A stretch of 64,000 nucleotides of DNA from Loxodes magnus (taxonomy: Eukaryota > Ciliophora > Karyorelictea > Loxodida > Loxodidae), in the NCBI GenBank assembly GCA_946699065.1, contig CAMPDV010000194.1, positions 1-64,000 on the forward strand. The letters are read 5' to 3'. Positions 27,041-38,553 of this stretch are shown here, piece by piece. The position numbers and the translations under genes are program-made. The notes under the pieces are model-generated. The model did no database searches, was not told the DNA's origin, and saw only the letters and a program-made list of their open reading frames with translations. The stretch's first letter is position 1. Each line of letters opens with the position of its first letter.

Positions 27041-27109
27041 GCCCGGCTAGCTCAGTCGGTAGTCAGACTCTTAATCTGGTGGTCGTGGGTTCGAGACTCA
27101 CGTTGGGCG
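27041..27109 (+). tRNA. tRNA-Lys (CTT)
   Basis: The acceptor GCCCGGC pairs with GTTGGGC, discriminator G. Anticodon loop CTCTTAA gives anticodon CTT, and the T-arm is GTGGG/CTCAC with loop TTCGAGA. The D-arm has the usual AGCTCAGTCGGT. It decodes AAG. Intronless, followed at once by a T run (27110-27114). Confidence 0.95.
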
Positions 27110-27147
27110 TTTTTAATTTTATATATTTAGTAGGAGTAACAAAATAG

Positions 27148-27219
27148 TTCCGCATCCGGGGCTTGAACCCGGGTCTTTCGGGTGAGAGCCGAATATCCTA
27201 ACCACTAGACTAATGCGGA
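27148..27219 (-). tRNA. tRNA-Glu (CTC)
   Basis: On the minus strand the acceptor TCCGCAT pairs with ATGCGGA, discriminator A. Anticodon stem TTCGG/CCGAA with loop CTCTCAC gives anticodon CTC; the T-arm is CCGGG with loop TTCAAGC. It decodes GAG and lies convergent to tRNA-Lys, 38 bp away. It reads a standard Glu codon, so it says nothing about stop reassignment. Confidence 0.95.
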
Positions 27220-28524
27220 TTTAATTTAACAGCAACAAAAATTATTTAATAGGCTAAATATTGAAGTAACCTATCATATCTAGCTTTAATCTACAGAACT
27301 AACAAAAATATAAAAAATCAGAAATACAATTTCAAAGTAAATCGATTATAATTAAAGGTGGGAGATTTAATAAAAATATAAAAAGGCTTATATATTATAT
27401 TCTCTATACTTCTTACTGATATATGATACACTAAATAAACTTAGGATTTATACTGTAAACTGTAAATAATTATTTCAAGCATTTTATCATAGTTTCTCTA
27501 TATATAAATTAAATCCTAAGCTTTATAAATCATTTTTAATTTGTAGCATTAATACTTCAAACCTCATTTAGAAACAACCAGATACTTTTTAAGGTTAATA
27601 ACTTTATTAAGTAAACTGCTTTTTTATTTAAGCATAGCTCAAAAATTTATTATTCTTTACTTTTTTGATTATGAAACTAAAGGTTTATTGATATATAATA
27701 GTTTATATAATTATTAAACTCAACTTAATTATTAGACAAATAAGAGTAAGATAAGCACTTTATGATAGATTTATAAGTATATAATAGGAAATGAATTTGT
27801 TATAGTTATTCTTTTAATTCTTAATCTAATGTTTATTATTCATTTATACATGCTTAAATACCCACTTACTATTTTAAGTATTATTGATACAGCATTTCTT
27901 TAGAATTATAGAGATTCTTCATTTAAATTGCTTTTAATATAAAAGTATATATCCATATAGATTATAAAGGATTGTTATATTACAATTAAATTGAAGATGA
28001 GAGCTTATTGGAATCGTTTAGGGGATTAAATAAGACTTATTCTTGATTAAAGGAAAACAAATATAGTGAAGTCTAAAATAATATTTCGCTGAATTTAATT
28101 TAGAAAGCAATTCCTTTTTTTGCTTTTTTTAGAAACTTTTTCTTTTATATTGATCAAACAATAAATCTATCAACTTTGATAAACTTCTAGGGTTATATTA
28201 TCTCTTAAGTTATCAAATATTGCATATAATTTAGTTTTAGTATTCTCTAGGTAAATAATATTTAAATATCATTAAAATTAGTAATAAGTTTCCTATGCTA
28301 GCTTTCATTATCAAATATTTTAGTTTTATTTATAAAGAAGAATAAAAGCTAGACTTAGTAAGAAGCATTCATGTTAGATGTATTTTTCTCGGGTTTTAAT
28401 AAATCTGATGCATTTATATATTAGTAACTATTTCATTTCTCTCACTTATTATTTTTAGTTTACTTTAGCTATTACATTGTATCTTTATATTTCTATATAA
28501 ACTGACCAATAAAAGTTTTTGCTT
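27220..28524. other. No recognised gene
   Basis: A/T-rich spacer with many TATATA runs. No supported gene or repeat was seen. Confidence 0.4.
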
Positions 28525-28805
28525 AAAGTACTGTAACACCTCATGGTGCACAGCACTGTTAAAAATGTCAATTATTAAAATATCTTAATAACAAATAGTT
28601 CCCATATAGGTCTTTCGTCTAATTTCGGGCTAGGTTGTATCTCTTAATCACCAAAGCACAAGACGCCATCAAGTGATTACAGGCTTATTTCCAATCCTAA
28701 AATGAAGTAACTAGTCTGGTCCAATATTTAGAACCTTAAGTTCTCAGTCAGATTCATCATTGGGAACTTTTTCTCGTCCCCTCTTGAGTCAAGATCTGCC
28801 TTAAT
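28525..28805 (-). repeat. SINE-like element, family C, copy 1 (minus orientation)
   Basis: Read on the minus strand it has the core shared with families B and D, ending in the conserved GCTTTGG-type block (about 28625-28690). At its 3' end (28530-28565) is a degenerate version of the common stem-loop tail, GCACC...GGTG. The closest relative is at 37345-37620. GC content is clearly above its surroundings. Confidence 0.6.
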
Positions 28806-29458
28806 AAAATTTAAAAATAAACCAAAATATTAGAATCTAAAGCAGATTGAATTAAATAGTTTATTAGCTATCTCACAGAATATTCTTTTAAACCTTCAAA
28901 AAGAATTTCTAATAGTTATAAGATGTAGCATTAAAGAGAATGAGCTTTCGCTTATCAAGCATAAATTATGATTTGAGGATAATTTCTTTTAAGTAAGTTG
29001 GGGTAGGTATATGTAAAATAATTTAGTAGGTGAAAGAGATGCATTATTAAAGGTATATATAAGTTTGAAAAGGAAAATATGATTGAAGCTTTTCTTTCTA
29101 TATGCTATTAATTAATTGCATGTTCAGTTAAATAAATTAATAAGCTTAGAGCAAGAAAGATTTATTCACATGATAGAGCATTCCCTAAATATATGAGTTG
29201 CAACTGTTCGGTGACAATATTATATACTTAATGCTTTTCAAAAAGGCTAATAGTTTATACAAGCAAATTTCTTTTTATATGATATATAGCAAGAATTAGA
29301 GTAATTGGATTGCTAGTACTTCATTCAAAATTAACCTTAGCAAATAAAATAACTCTATACTTAATTAAAATTTAGTGAACTCTATTTCAAAAGCTATTTT
29401 ACCTTTTCTAAAACAAATATTTTTTTATTAAACAATGCTATAAATAAAAATCCAAAAA

Positions 29459-32115
29459 ATGAAGACTGAAAACACTAAAAATATAGTGAATATCTTGATA
29501 ATGAGAAAAATTCTAAGAAAAATAGAAAAAATTAATGATGTTAGAGTGTTTGCTAAATTTGGAATAGGAGTTATCAAATTTGAAATTTTTCCTAATTTAA
29601 TTAAGAAACTTGGAATGAAATTAATATCCACTGCTAGATTTAATTCTAATACTCTAGTTACTTTTTCTTTATTCGATAAGAAATTTTCTGAGCAAAAGAT
29701 AAGCATTGAAAGAACTTATTCTGAGTATACCTAAATAGAGCAAATTAAAGAATAAAGTATATTATTGACTGGTGGATTTAAGTCTGATGCTTAAAGATTT
29801 ACGATTTATTAGTAAGAGTCAGTAGAAAACTTCAAAATGCAATTTTTTAGATTTTATCATAGAACTATTTTCGATAAAAAGAGAACTGAGTTCATTATTT
29901 CAGGAACAACTGATTTAAACTGATTATAGTTTAACTTGCCGGAATGTGAAATTTTTCAGTTTGATTCTAAAACTTTTAGAACCATAAAATCAATCTTAGT
30001 TCCTGTTGGTCTTTTTGGATGTGATTAAGTAGAAGGAAAAGTATATGTTTTTGGTGGATCTGGTAGAAAATAAAAATAGCAAAAAGGTATAATTTAAGTA
30101 TATGATAGTAATTGCAATGAGTGACTGTAAAATGAATAAAGCCTAACATAACATTCAAAAAGTTCAGCTATTTTTATTCCCTTTTGCTAGTATTTTCTTG
30201 TATATGCGAATAATTCTAATTTAGAAACTTAAGTTTTTGATTTTAAATCAATAAAGATAAAAGGAGAATAATATCCTTGCTAGCACAACTTTTTTGATCC
30301 TATTTAACCAGTTTTAAGTGGAAATATAATATTCTAATATAACTATGAAAGTGAACTTTATAGCTATAACTTGAGATCTGAAAGTTGGAAGAGAAATTAA
30401 AATAATTGTTTTAACATTTAATTCCAAAGATAGTTATCCTTTTAAATTTAATTTCCTTAATCTAAGTTGGTATATAACTTCGATACCATTTTATCAATAT
30501 TAAGCAAAATATATTAATCATGTCATATGCATCGATATATACCAAAAATTTAGAGATTATTAAACCAATAAATGATTTTCTTATTTATCGGTATGATCAA
30601 AATCCACTCCTTTGTTATTATTTACATTTTTTATATCTAAATTCTCTCTAAATTTTCGACCAAATTTCATCAATTTGCTTTAGAATACCTTTAAATAAAG
30701 AAAGAATAGTATAATACTATTATTTTATATGGAGATATAAGTATATAGATCCTTATAAAACTAGCATTATATAGATATGTACTTTTTATGCTTTATAAAA
30801 CCTGGAAAATTACTTAGGAAACAAGAATATTAATGTATATTAAATGTTCTATTTTAAACGATATTAATTACACTATAACTATGAAGAGCTTTATAACTTT
30901 TAATATGATATTTGTAAGATCTCAATATGCTTAAAGGAAAATACCTCTTATTTATAATCTTCTAGTATAAAAATATTTGTATTATAACCTTCAGATTAAG
31001 ATGATTCATTTCAAATTTGTAGTCAAATATCTAAACATTTTCTAGAAAAAAAAGTATCAGTAGAGTGTTGCTTTATTGCAGTTTTCGAATTGATAGTAAT
31101 TTTAAACTTGACAGTCTATGCTTTTTAGTAATAAATACTAATCAAATAAGCAAAAAAATTTTGGTTTTATAACTATTCTGAAAGGAGGATATTTGGTAGA
31201 TTTAGAATAGGAGTAATACAAAGTGTAGATTTAAAGTATTGAAAGTCTTATAATAGTGATATCTCTAAGATATAAATTAATAGTTTATTTAATATCATAT
31301 TCTTCTTTTTAAGGATAAATCCTATTCATACCATACATGAATAATAAAGTATATTTCCATCATTTTAGGAAATCCAAGATAAAATTAAATTTAGGTTTTA
31401 CATGAAAGTATATTATCCTCAAATAGTGTCCTAATGCTAATACACTAATTGATTAAAGGGTAGATTATTCTTCTAATTCAGTATTTAAAAAATCATACTC
31501 TTTTAGTTATTATACTCAGATTATTTTAATTTATGCTTTGAACTTATTTATAAATTACAGAATGATTTTACCTTTCTAAATATATACTTTAAAGGTAAAT
31601 TATATTTGCATTATATTCAAACTTAATTCAACTTAAGAAGGTAGAAGCTTCTTTTTTTAATAACTTAAATGGTAATAAAGTTAGCTTTGATTGTAATAAT
31701 TAAGGACTTCAATACATCAATAATTTCTACCGTTTGTTTAATCTGTAAATCTCTGACAAAATCATATTCTTAATTAATATAAAATTCATTTAATAAAATT
31801 ACTTATAATGCTTGGAAATTTACCCAACCAGGAATGGAGAAATTTATAAGAAGAAAGCAAGCTATATGAAGAGACGACCATTCCGAAAACTTGACAGTGA
31901 AAGGAGGAGAAAACCACCTAGAGATCAAGTTCCTATTGGTTGGATAGGGAAGTAGGAAGCTCTTAAGTAGACGATCCTTCTTTAACACTTTAATTTAATT
32001 TAATGCTTGGAATTAACTTTTCAACATACTTATATCAGAAATTTTATTTAAAGAAATGAGAGAACCAGGATATAGTGTTGCTAATGAACATTTTAAGCCT
32101 TAATTTTTGTATTGA
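29459..32115 (+). CDS. Kelch-repeat protein with long C-terminal domain; one candidate 35-nt intron; carries a 195-bp insertion
   Basis: Exon 1 (29459-30469, 337 codons) starts at an ATG with a Lys-rich N-terminus and contains kelch signatures: S-I-L-L-T-G-G-F, V-Y-V-F-G-G-S-G and an intervening aromatic spacing. Exon 2 (30505-32115, 537 codons including stop) continues in the new frame with a helical, Tyr/Leu/Ile-rich region. It contains a Cys-rich hydrophobic stretch near 31050-31120 and no recognised domain. It ends M-R-E-P-G-Y-S-V-A-N-E-H-F then TGA at 32113-32115. The 35-nt interval 30470-30504 is GT-AG and fits both codon boundaries. Near the end the frame is split by a 195-bp insertion (31818-32012) that keeps the frame; without it the protein reads smoothly N-K-I-T-Y-N-A-W-N-Q-L-F. 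Similar to the kelch gene at 22.2-23.8 kb only in having propeller blades. Confidence 0.65.
30470..30504 (+). other. Candidate spliceosomal intron (35 nt)
   Basis: Starts GTATATAA and ends ATTAAG. It reconciles the kelch frame with the downstream frame and leaves both exons multiples of three. Confidence 0.55.
31818..32012. mobile_element. 195-bp insertion with 12-bp target-site duplication inside the kelch gene
   Basis: The 12-mer TAATGCTTGGAA occurs at 31806-31817 and again at 32001-32012. The DNA between is far richer in G+C than the gene around it and ends in a TTTAATTTAATT run. On the + strand it has no start-like gene, and its translation does not fit the host protein. Host sequence joins perfectly across it. 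Length including one repeat copy is 195 nt, 65 codons, so the frame is kept. It lacks the common A/B/C/D tail, so it represents another short element family, or an eliminated germline sequence. Confidence 0.7.
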
Positions 32116-32376
32116 TTAAATTTTTAATTTTAGAATATTTTAGACTTTTAGATTGAAAATATTGATTTTTATTTTATAGCTGTAACTCAACTTTTTTATA
32201 TAAGAATTACAGAATCATTAATATGAAAAAATCTGATTTTTAGTATTAAAATAGTAGTAATTTTAATTCTATTTATAGAATATAATTAGTTACTTATACT
32301 TTTATTACTTTCTAAAAGAATACTTTCCAGTTAAATTATTGATTAATTTAAATTCAATTAAAACAAAAATTATTTT

Positions 32377-32847
32377 TCATACTAAACTTCCTAGTTGTTT
32401 GCACAACATACTCACACAGTCTACAACGCTTGAAACCACTTCTTTCTTTATTTCAACATTCTTATGACTAATTATGAATTTAGCTTCTCCCATCATCTGA
32501 TATTATTTATATTTATACTTTAGCATTTTGTAGGAATAAGGCTTTAGCTCCTTCTTTAGTTTTATCCAATATCTACGACTTGAATGATAATACTTCTATG
32601 ATATTTTAACAAAAAGCATGGCTTAACTTCTATTCCACTCACTGGTTACTAATGGTTTAAGCACATACAACCATCTTCGTTTTATCTATTTATCTGTTTT
32701 TACGATTTCTCCTTAGTGTATATTCTTATTGAGATGTCTAGCTATTTTAGTCCATCTATAGTAGAAGTTGCGAAGTTTCATTTTGTCGATGACAAACTAA
32801 TCTTCTTCATACGACCACTCATCTACAAGCTGTTTTAAGTTTTTCAT
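32377..32847 (-). CDS. Myb/SANT-like DNA-binding protein
   Basis: Minus strand from ATG 32845-32847 to TGA 32377-32379, 156 residues as drawn. The first half has the Myb helix-turn-helix pattern: W-S-Y-E-E-D-Q-F-V, then W-T-K-I-A-R-H-L, then K-R-R-W-L-Y-V-L-K-P and another W about 10 residues later. These are the regularly spaced Trp residues and E-E-D of a Myb repeat, with a second, weaker repeat possible downstream. It probably binds DNA as a transcription or chromatin factor (family knowledge). The same frame stays plausible upstream to about 33600, so the true N-terminus may be longer by up to 250 residues. Convergent with the kelch gene. Confidence 0.65.
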
Positions 32848-34466
32848 TTGCTGTTCTTACGATTATTTAAATTAAATTCAACCTTGAATTTAAACTAAAA
32901 GCTTTAGTTTAATTAAACCTTCAATTAAATAGTTAAATTTAAAATGTGTAAGTATCCAACTATTCTGGTAAAATAGCTATCAAGCCTTATATATTAATAG
33001 TTTAAATCTGGTTTAAATTATAAATTCCTAGTAAGCTAAATGGACTAAATTGCTTATTTAGTTTTATCTTATACTAACTTCAGATGCCAAGAAGTATTCA
33101 TCACTAATAGCTTAATTGAGTAATCTTAATCTAATCATTTGTTTATATTTTCTAGTTCATACTCTTATCTATAATCCTAATATCGATATTCCTCAATTTT
33201 TATCCTAATTACCTTTTAAAGTACTTCATTCTTAATAATAGTAAGCAGCTAAATAATCCTCCTATTATCTTCATATAAGCATAAAAGACTTTCTGTAATA
33301 TGATATTTATTAAACTCTGAAATGAATAGTCCTAATATTAGCCTAATTAGTCTATAAACTTAGCCAATTTAATAATTATCATCTCTTATATTTCTTCATA
33401 TAGTTACAATAACTTTACTTTTTAATATCTTATCTACAAATATTTCATTTTATTTCTCTAAGAAGCTTAATTAATTAAATTTGAATAGCTTTATAAAATT
33501 ATTTTCTCTTAACTTTTTCTTTAGCAAGTTAATAGCTTTGCTCTCTTTTTAATTTTGGGTAATAACTTCTCATATTATAAGCTTTATTTATAAGCCTCTA
33601 TAATCTTAATATTTGCTATCAATCTAACACCTTTTTTAAATTTTGAGACCTCACAATTACTAGTTTATGGATAAGGATTATTTTATTAGATAAAAGACTG
33701 AAGATGCTAAATTAAATAACTAACTAAATCTTTAAATTCAGAATCCTTTAAAACAAAAAGGGATATTTTCCCTAACTTCATAGCTAGTTTTATATAATTT
33801 TAATTTTAGAGCAATGATAATTAATCAGCTAGAATTATAAGCTTTAATTATGAGTATATATATAGAAATAACGCTACGATTTTCTCTTTTTTAGATAATA
33901 AAATGTATATTTAATGTTTAGGAAGATATTATAAACTCGCTTTATGAAATATCCAGTTCGCTGCTTAGTATTCTTAGAGAAATATTTAAGGGCTTTAAGT
34001 ATTTTTTGGATAACTATTTGCTTGATCTCTTATTATGAAATATACCGTTTTCAACTCAAAATTTGAGTGAATCTTTTGCAATAAATTATTTTTACAATCG
34101 ACATAGAACTTAATAGAGTTAAAAGGTATAATTTTTAAAGCATGAATAAATAGCCATAAAGATTATCAAATAACAAAAGCATTCTTTTTTAATTAGATTC
34201 ACTAGAAACCTTTTTTATAAGTTCCGAAATAAAAGGTCCCAGAGTAGCTTTCATGTTATATAAACTGAGATTTACTTAGTAAATAAAAATTTAAAATATA
34301 AGCATAGCTAAATAGAAATCAAGTTAGATAAGTAAAAGCTAAGCTTAGAAGCATATCTATTTTGCCTTCGTTATAAAATAAGATATTTATCTTCATTTTT
34401 ATTTATTTCTAAAAGAGGATTTTTAAGAGAAAACTTACCTTTTTTTATAATTTTTTTTAAAGAGAT
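32848..34466. other. Possible N-terminal extension of the Myb-like gene, otherwise no recognised gene
   Basis: On the minus strand, 32848-33600 reads in frame with the Myb-like gene as a Lys/Gln-rich helical protein with TGA in Trp-like positions, but no motif confirms it. Nothing was recognised between 33650 and 34466. Confidence 0.3.
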
Positions 34467-35723
34467 ATGAGTATATTAAAACAACTTGGACTATCTAAGT
34501 TAATATAAATATAAGTAATAATTGAAGGAACTATTATGGATTATAAAAAATAGATACTAAAGCAAAATTTACAATCAGGCTTTTAAAGCTTCAGTTTCTT
34601 TAAAATTTGATTGTTATTAATCGCCTTTCCTAAATACATTGATGATGGTCTAATTTTCCTTTTTTCAAACTTTTTATCTTAATTTTTGAATTTAATTTAT
34701 GAAAAGCTAGTAAATATATCATAAATCTTAGATTAAATTACAGAGGCTTAATAGTTTGAATTTAATTAGATAAGCATTAAAGTTTCGAAATAGGAATTGA
34801 AGATACCACATCTGATTTCCTTATTAAATACATTCCTACCATATATATTAATTTATGGATCTATCCCTAAGATACCTTAATCATATCATAGATGAAATAT
34901 TAAGTTAATATTGAACTTTTTTTATTTTCGCTTAAATTTCTCTCTATCTCATCTTCAAAACTTTGTTTAGTCATCTCTTATATTAATGATGCTTTCATTC
35001 ATTTTTCTTTTTATAATAAGATAAACTAAAGATATATCAAAAATAAATATTAAGAGCTATTATGTTTAATTGTGGTTCTTTTAGCAAGTAATTACTTAAT
35101 CAGTTTATTATTTCTTTGTACAGTGAACTCCTTTATACCAGAAGATTTATTTTATACTAGGTAGCTAAAAGTATACTAATGAAATTAATTATAAAGCTTT
35201 AATATTCCTTTTAAGTAATTGATCTATCTAAATACAGTTATATAAACTCCCCATTATACACTCTAGTAATATTATTATCTTTTAATTATCTCTAACTAAA
35301 TCCTTATTATAATTTAAAAGCTATTAAACTAGGATTTTAAGTAGCATCAATTCAAACTAATTCTTATTTTTTCTTAGTTTATACAGAAATGCTAGAAGTT
35401 TACTATTTCCCTCTATAAATAATATCCATAGTATAAAATGCTTTATATTGCTGAAAATAATTATTTTTTGTCTTAATTATGAAAAAATAAATAATTATGT
35501 TTCTATATTTATAAGACATAATGCATAATTTTCTTATTTAAAGTAAATTAAAACTATCTAACTGTTTCTTTTAAGCTTAATTATTCTCACCATTTTTTTG
35601 TGCTGGTCTTATAGAAAATTGATTTTGACTATTTCGCATTAAAATTTTAATTTAAACAATTGTTAAAGTTTTTCACTTTTTTATCACTTTATTTCTAGTT
35701 TTGCTAAATTTGGAATCGACTGA
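34467..35723 (+). CDS. Multi-pass membrane protein, unknown function
   Basis: A single frame of 418 residues from ATG 34467 to TGA 35721-35723, with another in-frame TGA at 35733, the paired-stop pattern seen in other genes here. A charged, Gln-rich N-terminus (about 45 residues) is followed by six to seven hydrophobic segments, for example near 34600-34700, 34800-34860, 34980-35020, 35060-35130 and 35570-35620. Trp is encoded by TGA at several membrane-interface positions. No transporter or receptor motif is recognisable. It has its own + strand context between the Myb gene and the first repeat cluster, with no sign of an operon. Confidence 0.65.
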
Positions 35724-36078
35724 GAGAGACTGTGAAATTAATTTAATTTTTAATTATTTAATTAACCTCCTTTTTAGTAGTTATATTTCAATGAAGATAA
35801 AATATATGATTAAACAAAATGCTTTCACTAATATATTGACTTAGTAGGAATTTAATAATACTTAGTATAAAAAAGAAACAAAATGTTAATTTCAATGCTT
35901 ATTCAAAATTTTCGCTTGAGATATTATCATTTATAAACTAAAGTTTTAGATAATCTACTTTGAATCTAGAAACTTACTTTGTTTATGCTTAATATAAACA
36001 AATTTGTTTCTAATAAAAGCTAGTTGCTAGTAAACTTTTCTATATATACTATTATTTTATTATATATTAATTATTATT

Positions 36079-36415
36079 TAAATAGGGAAGAGTTATAATT
36101 CAGCTGAGTATAGCTTAAACTCTGGTACCAGTAAGTACACTTCAGGAGGGGTGAACTGAGCAAGAGTTTTGGTAGGAGTCAAGAAGAAAGAACTGGAGTA
36201 TCAAGTAATACTAGATGAAAGATACCAGACGATTAGGCCTCTTGGGAATTCACTCCGACCATATCCTATTAGAAGACAGGATTTTCAAGGATGTGATAGC
36301 TTTGGGATAACTTCCAATGAAAAATTTGTACAACTTTAAAAAGTTAATTTAAAGAACTGGCGCCAAAAAGGCGCTACGCACTCTATTATCTGATTTATTT
36401 AAATATTTATTTAAT
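36079..36415 (+). repeat. SINE-like element, family A, copy 2
   Basis: Same block order as copy 1, including CTCTGGTACCAGTAAGTAC near 36120 and the AAGATACCAGACGATTAGG block. Its tail at 36354-36384 has GCGCC pairing with GGCGC, where copy 1 has GCACC with GGTGC: a paired, compensatory change. A TTTATTTAAA run follows. Confidence 0.75.
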
Positions 36416-36867
36416 AAACAAAAAAATCTTAAAGCCAAAGGAGAAATAAATAATAAACCTTCTTTTTTTATTAATACTTATTCATAATTAAATATAGAAC
36501 TGATGAGAGTCAAACATTCTTCGAAATCCAGGTTCTCTGTCTAATCGTATGAACACTTTATCTGGAGAATAAGTATTTAATTTTCTCAGTCAGAACAGAT
36601 AATAAGGATGATCTGAGTTTAATCCATACTCGGTGTGTACTAAATTACAATGTATCACTAAACTAGGCAGTTCATGGGATTGAGAGTGAAGATCAATCCT
36701 GAAGCAGAGCGACTATGATTACATGAATACGGTAAATGGAAGCTAGGATAGGTCCTTAATGTTCTGCTTTTATTTAAATTATAACATAATTGTATAAAAA
36801 TTGGAAATCTCAACGAAAAATTAAGCATAATAAAAATACTATTTTATTATATAATAAAAAAATTTTA

Positions 36868-37230
36868 AATAGGGTGGAAAGCCCTTTCCTTTGAATGCTG
36901 CTTGGAAGTCCAGCAATGAAATTAAAAAATGAGCACGGTCGGAGGATAAATAGGAGGAAGAGAAACCAATAACAAGAGAAGGAAGATTCAACAAGCTGGA
37001 GAACTCTGAAGGCCAGGAGGAAACTTTCTTCATCATAGATCGGGGAAATGTACCCGTAATCGCATATTGCATCCTATGCTTTGGAAGGAAAAATTACAGG
37101 GACGTACTGCAGGAAGAGAAAACAAGGATAGAGAGACCAATAAATTTTTTTTCGACATAAATAAAATTAATTAAAAGAGCTGCGCACCGATGAGAGTGCT
37201 ACACGCTTTATAATCCAATTTATTTATTTT
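36868..37230 (+). repeat. SINE-like element, family B, copy 1
   Basis: About 360 bp, nearly identical to 46599-46969, which implies recent movement. It starts AATAGGGTGG. The core near 37040-37090 has ATCGGGGAAATGTACCCGT, then a GCTTTGG block. The shared stem-loop tail is at 37177-37210, followed by TTTATTTATT. Flanked on the left by family A copy 2, about 450 bp away, and on the right by a minus-oriented family C element. No coding potential expected. Confidence 0.8.
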
Positions 37231-37344
37231 AATATTTTTAATATTTTATATTTTTAGCATTGTCTTAAGTGGTTGAAAAAATTTTCAACGAATTATAATT
37301 AGTAATAATTTAATTAAAAAAATTAAAATTACTTTAAAAAATTT

Positions 37345-37620
37345 GATTTTAGTGTGCGTAGCCCAGTAAAAAAAGCCAATTATTAAAGTCTCACAAGATT
37401 GGATTATTCCCATAAAAATCCCCTTCTAATTTCGGGCAAGGTTATATCTCTAAGTCTCCAAAGCACAGGATACCTTCAAACGATTACGGGTCAATTTACC
37501 AACCTATGATGAGGTTTCTACTCCAGTCATGTATTTAAATCAGTGTTCCTTTATCAGTTTCTTCATTGAAAAATTTTTCTCTGACTCCTTTAAGATTAAG
37601 GTCCAGACTATTTAAATTAA
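37345..37620 (-). repeat. SINE-like element, family C, copy 2 (minus orientation)
   Basis: Read on the minus strand it has a GACCCGTAATCG...GCTTTGG core (about 37440-37500) closely matching the family B core, and a degenerate tail near 37350-37380. It is tail-to-tail with family B copy 1 (37210/37345). It resembles 28525-28805 over most of its length. Confidence 0.6.
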
Positions 37621-38553
37621 ATTATTAGTAATTTTTAAAAACTTTGAATTAAACAAAATCTCAAATTTATTTTAATCTTTTCTTCATTTAACCTTAAACT
37701 GCTGTTATGAAATATTGAAAATAAATAGAATATAATTTATAATATTTGACCTATATAAAAATAGTTTCCTAAAATAAAAAATATTAAATAAAATAATTAA
37801 AAAATAATGAATTCAAGATATATATAAAATAGGATTTAGTTAATAAAAGAAAATTAAAAAATAAACTATTCTATGCATATTATAAAACGGAAAATCAATA
37901 ATTAAACTCTAATTACAAATTAAATTATTTAAATTTAAAATTTAATAATAATAAATATGCTTTTACAATATTTTCATATTGGTATTAAGTAAGTTTTGCA
38001 TGTTTCTTGAGAAAGTATCTTGCTTTACATCCTCATTGTAATATCTAAGGCTTTTATAGTTCAATATTTCTTATAAAAATTCGTCTTTTCGCTCAATAAC
38101 TAAATTTTTTCTTCGAGGTAGTTTATTTTGAAAATATTCTATTCTAAAGTATATCTGTTCTAACTATTTTTGGTTGGAAAATTTTGATTAAGATAACTTT
38201 AATTATAAATCATAAATTTGAGTAAATCATATCTTTGAAATCTTTTAGTTCTTCAATCAAAAATTTTAGAGATTTACATTGTTCAATATATTCGAATGCA
38301 TCCGATTCTCCACAATACAAAATTCTTAATACTTATTTTTGAAATGTCTTTTCTTAAAATCATAATGAAAATTATAGCTGAAAGTTTTTAGTTTTTATAT
38401 TGAAATTATTTCTATTGTTTTGTTCTTGTTAAGTGTAATAAATAAATTTAAACTAAAAGAGTTTTTTGACGTCTTTAATTGTAAGAATTGCTTCTTTCAA
38501 TTATAGACGTTAGTAAATGTTTTTAAATTGCTTTTAATCATGTTTACATCTCA
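37621..38553. other. No recognised gene; probably 3' flank of the LINE
   Basis: A/T-rich. Anything immediately below 38551 on the minus strand would be the 3' untranslated part of the LINE remnant, but I found no shared stem-loop tail there. Confidence 0.35.

Noticed and set aside
28600-28700. Resemblance to a piece of large-subunit rRNA on the minus strand
   Set aside because: Only short words agreed; the block matches repeat families B and D much better and ends in their shared tail.
29428-29706. A 92-residue minus-strand standard-code ORF
   Set aside because: It is the antisense of the first exon of the kelch gene, which has the motifs.
36839-37072. A 77-residue minus-strand standard-code ORF
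   Set aside because: It lies inside a family B element, and stops are sense codons here, so open length by the standard code has no meaning.
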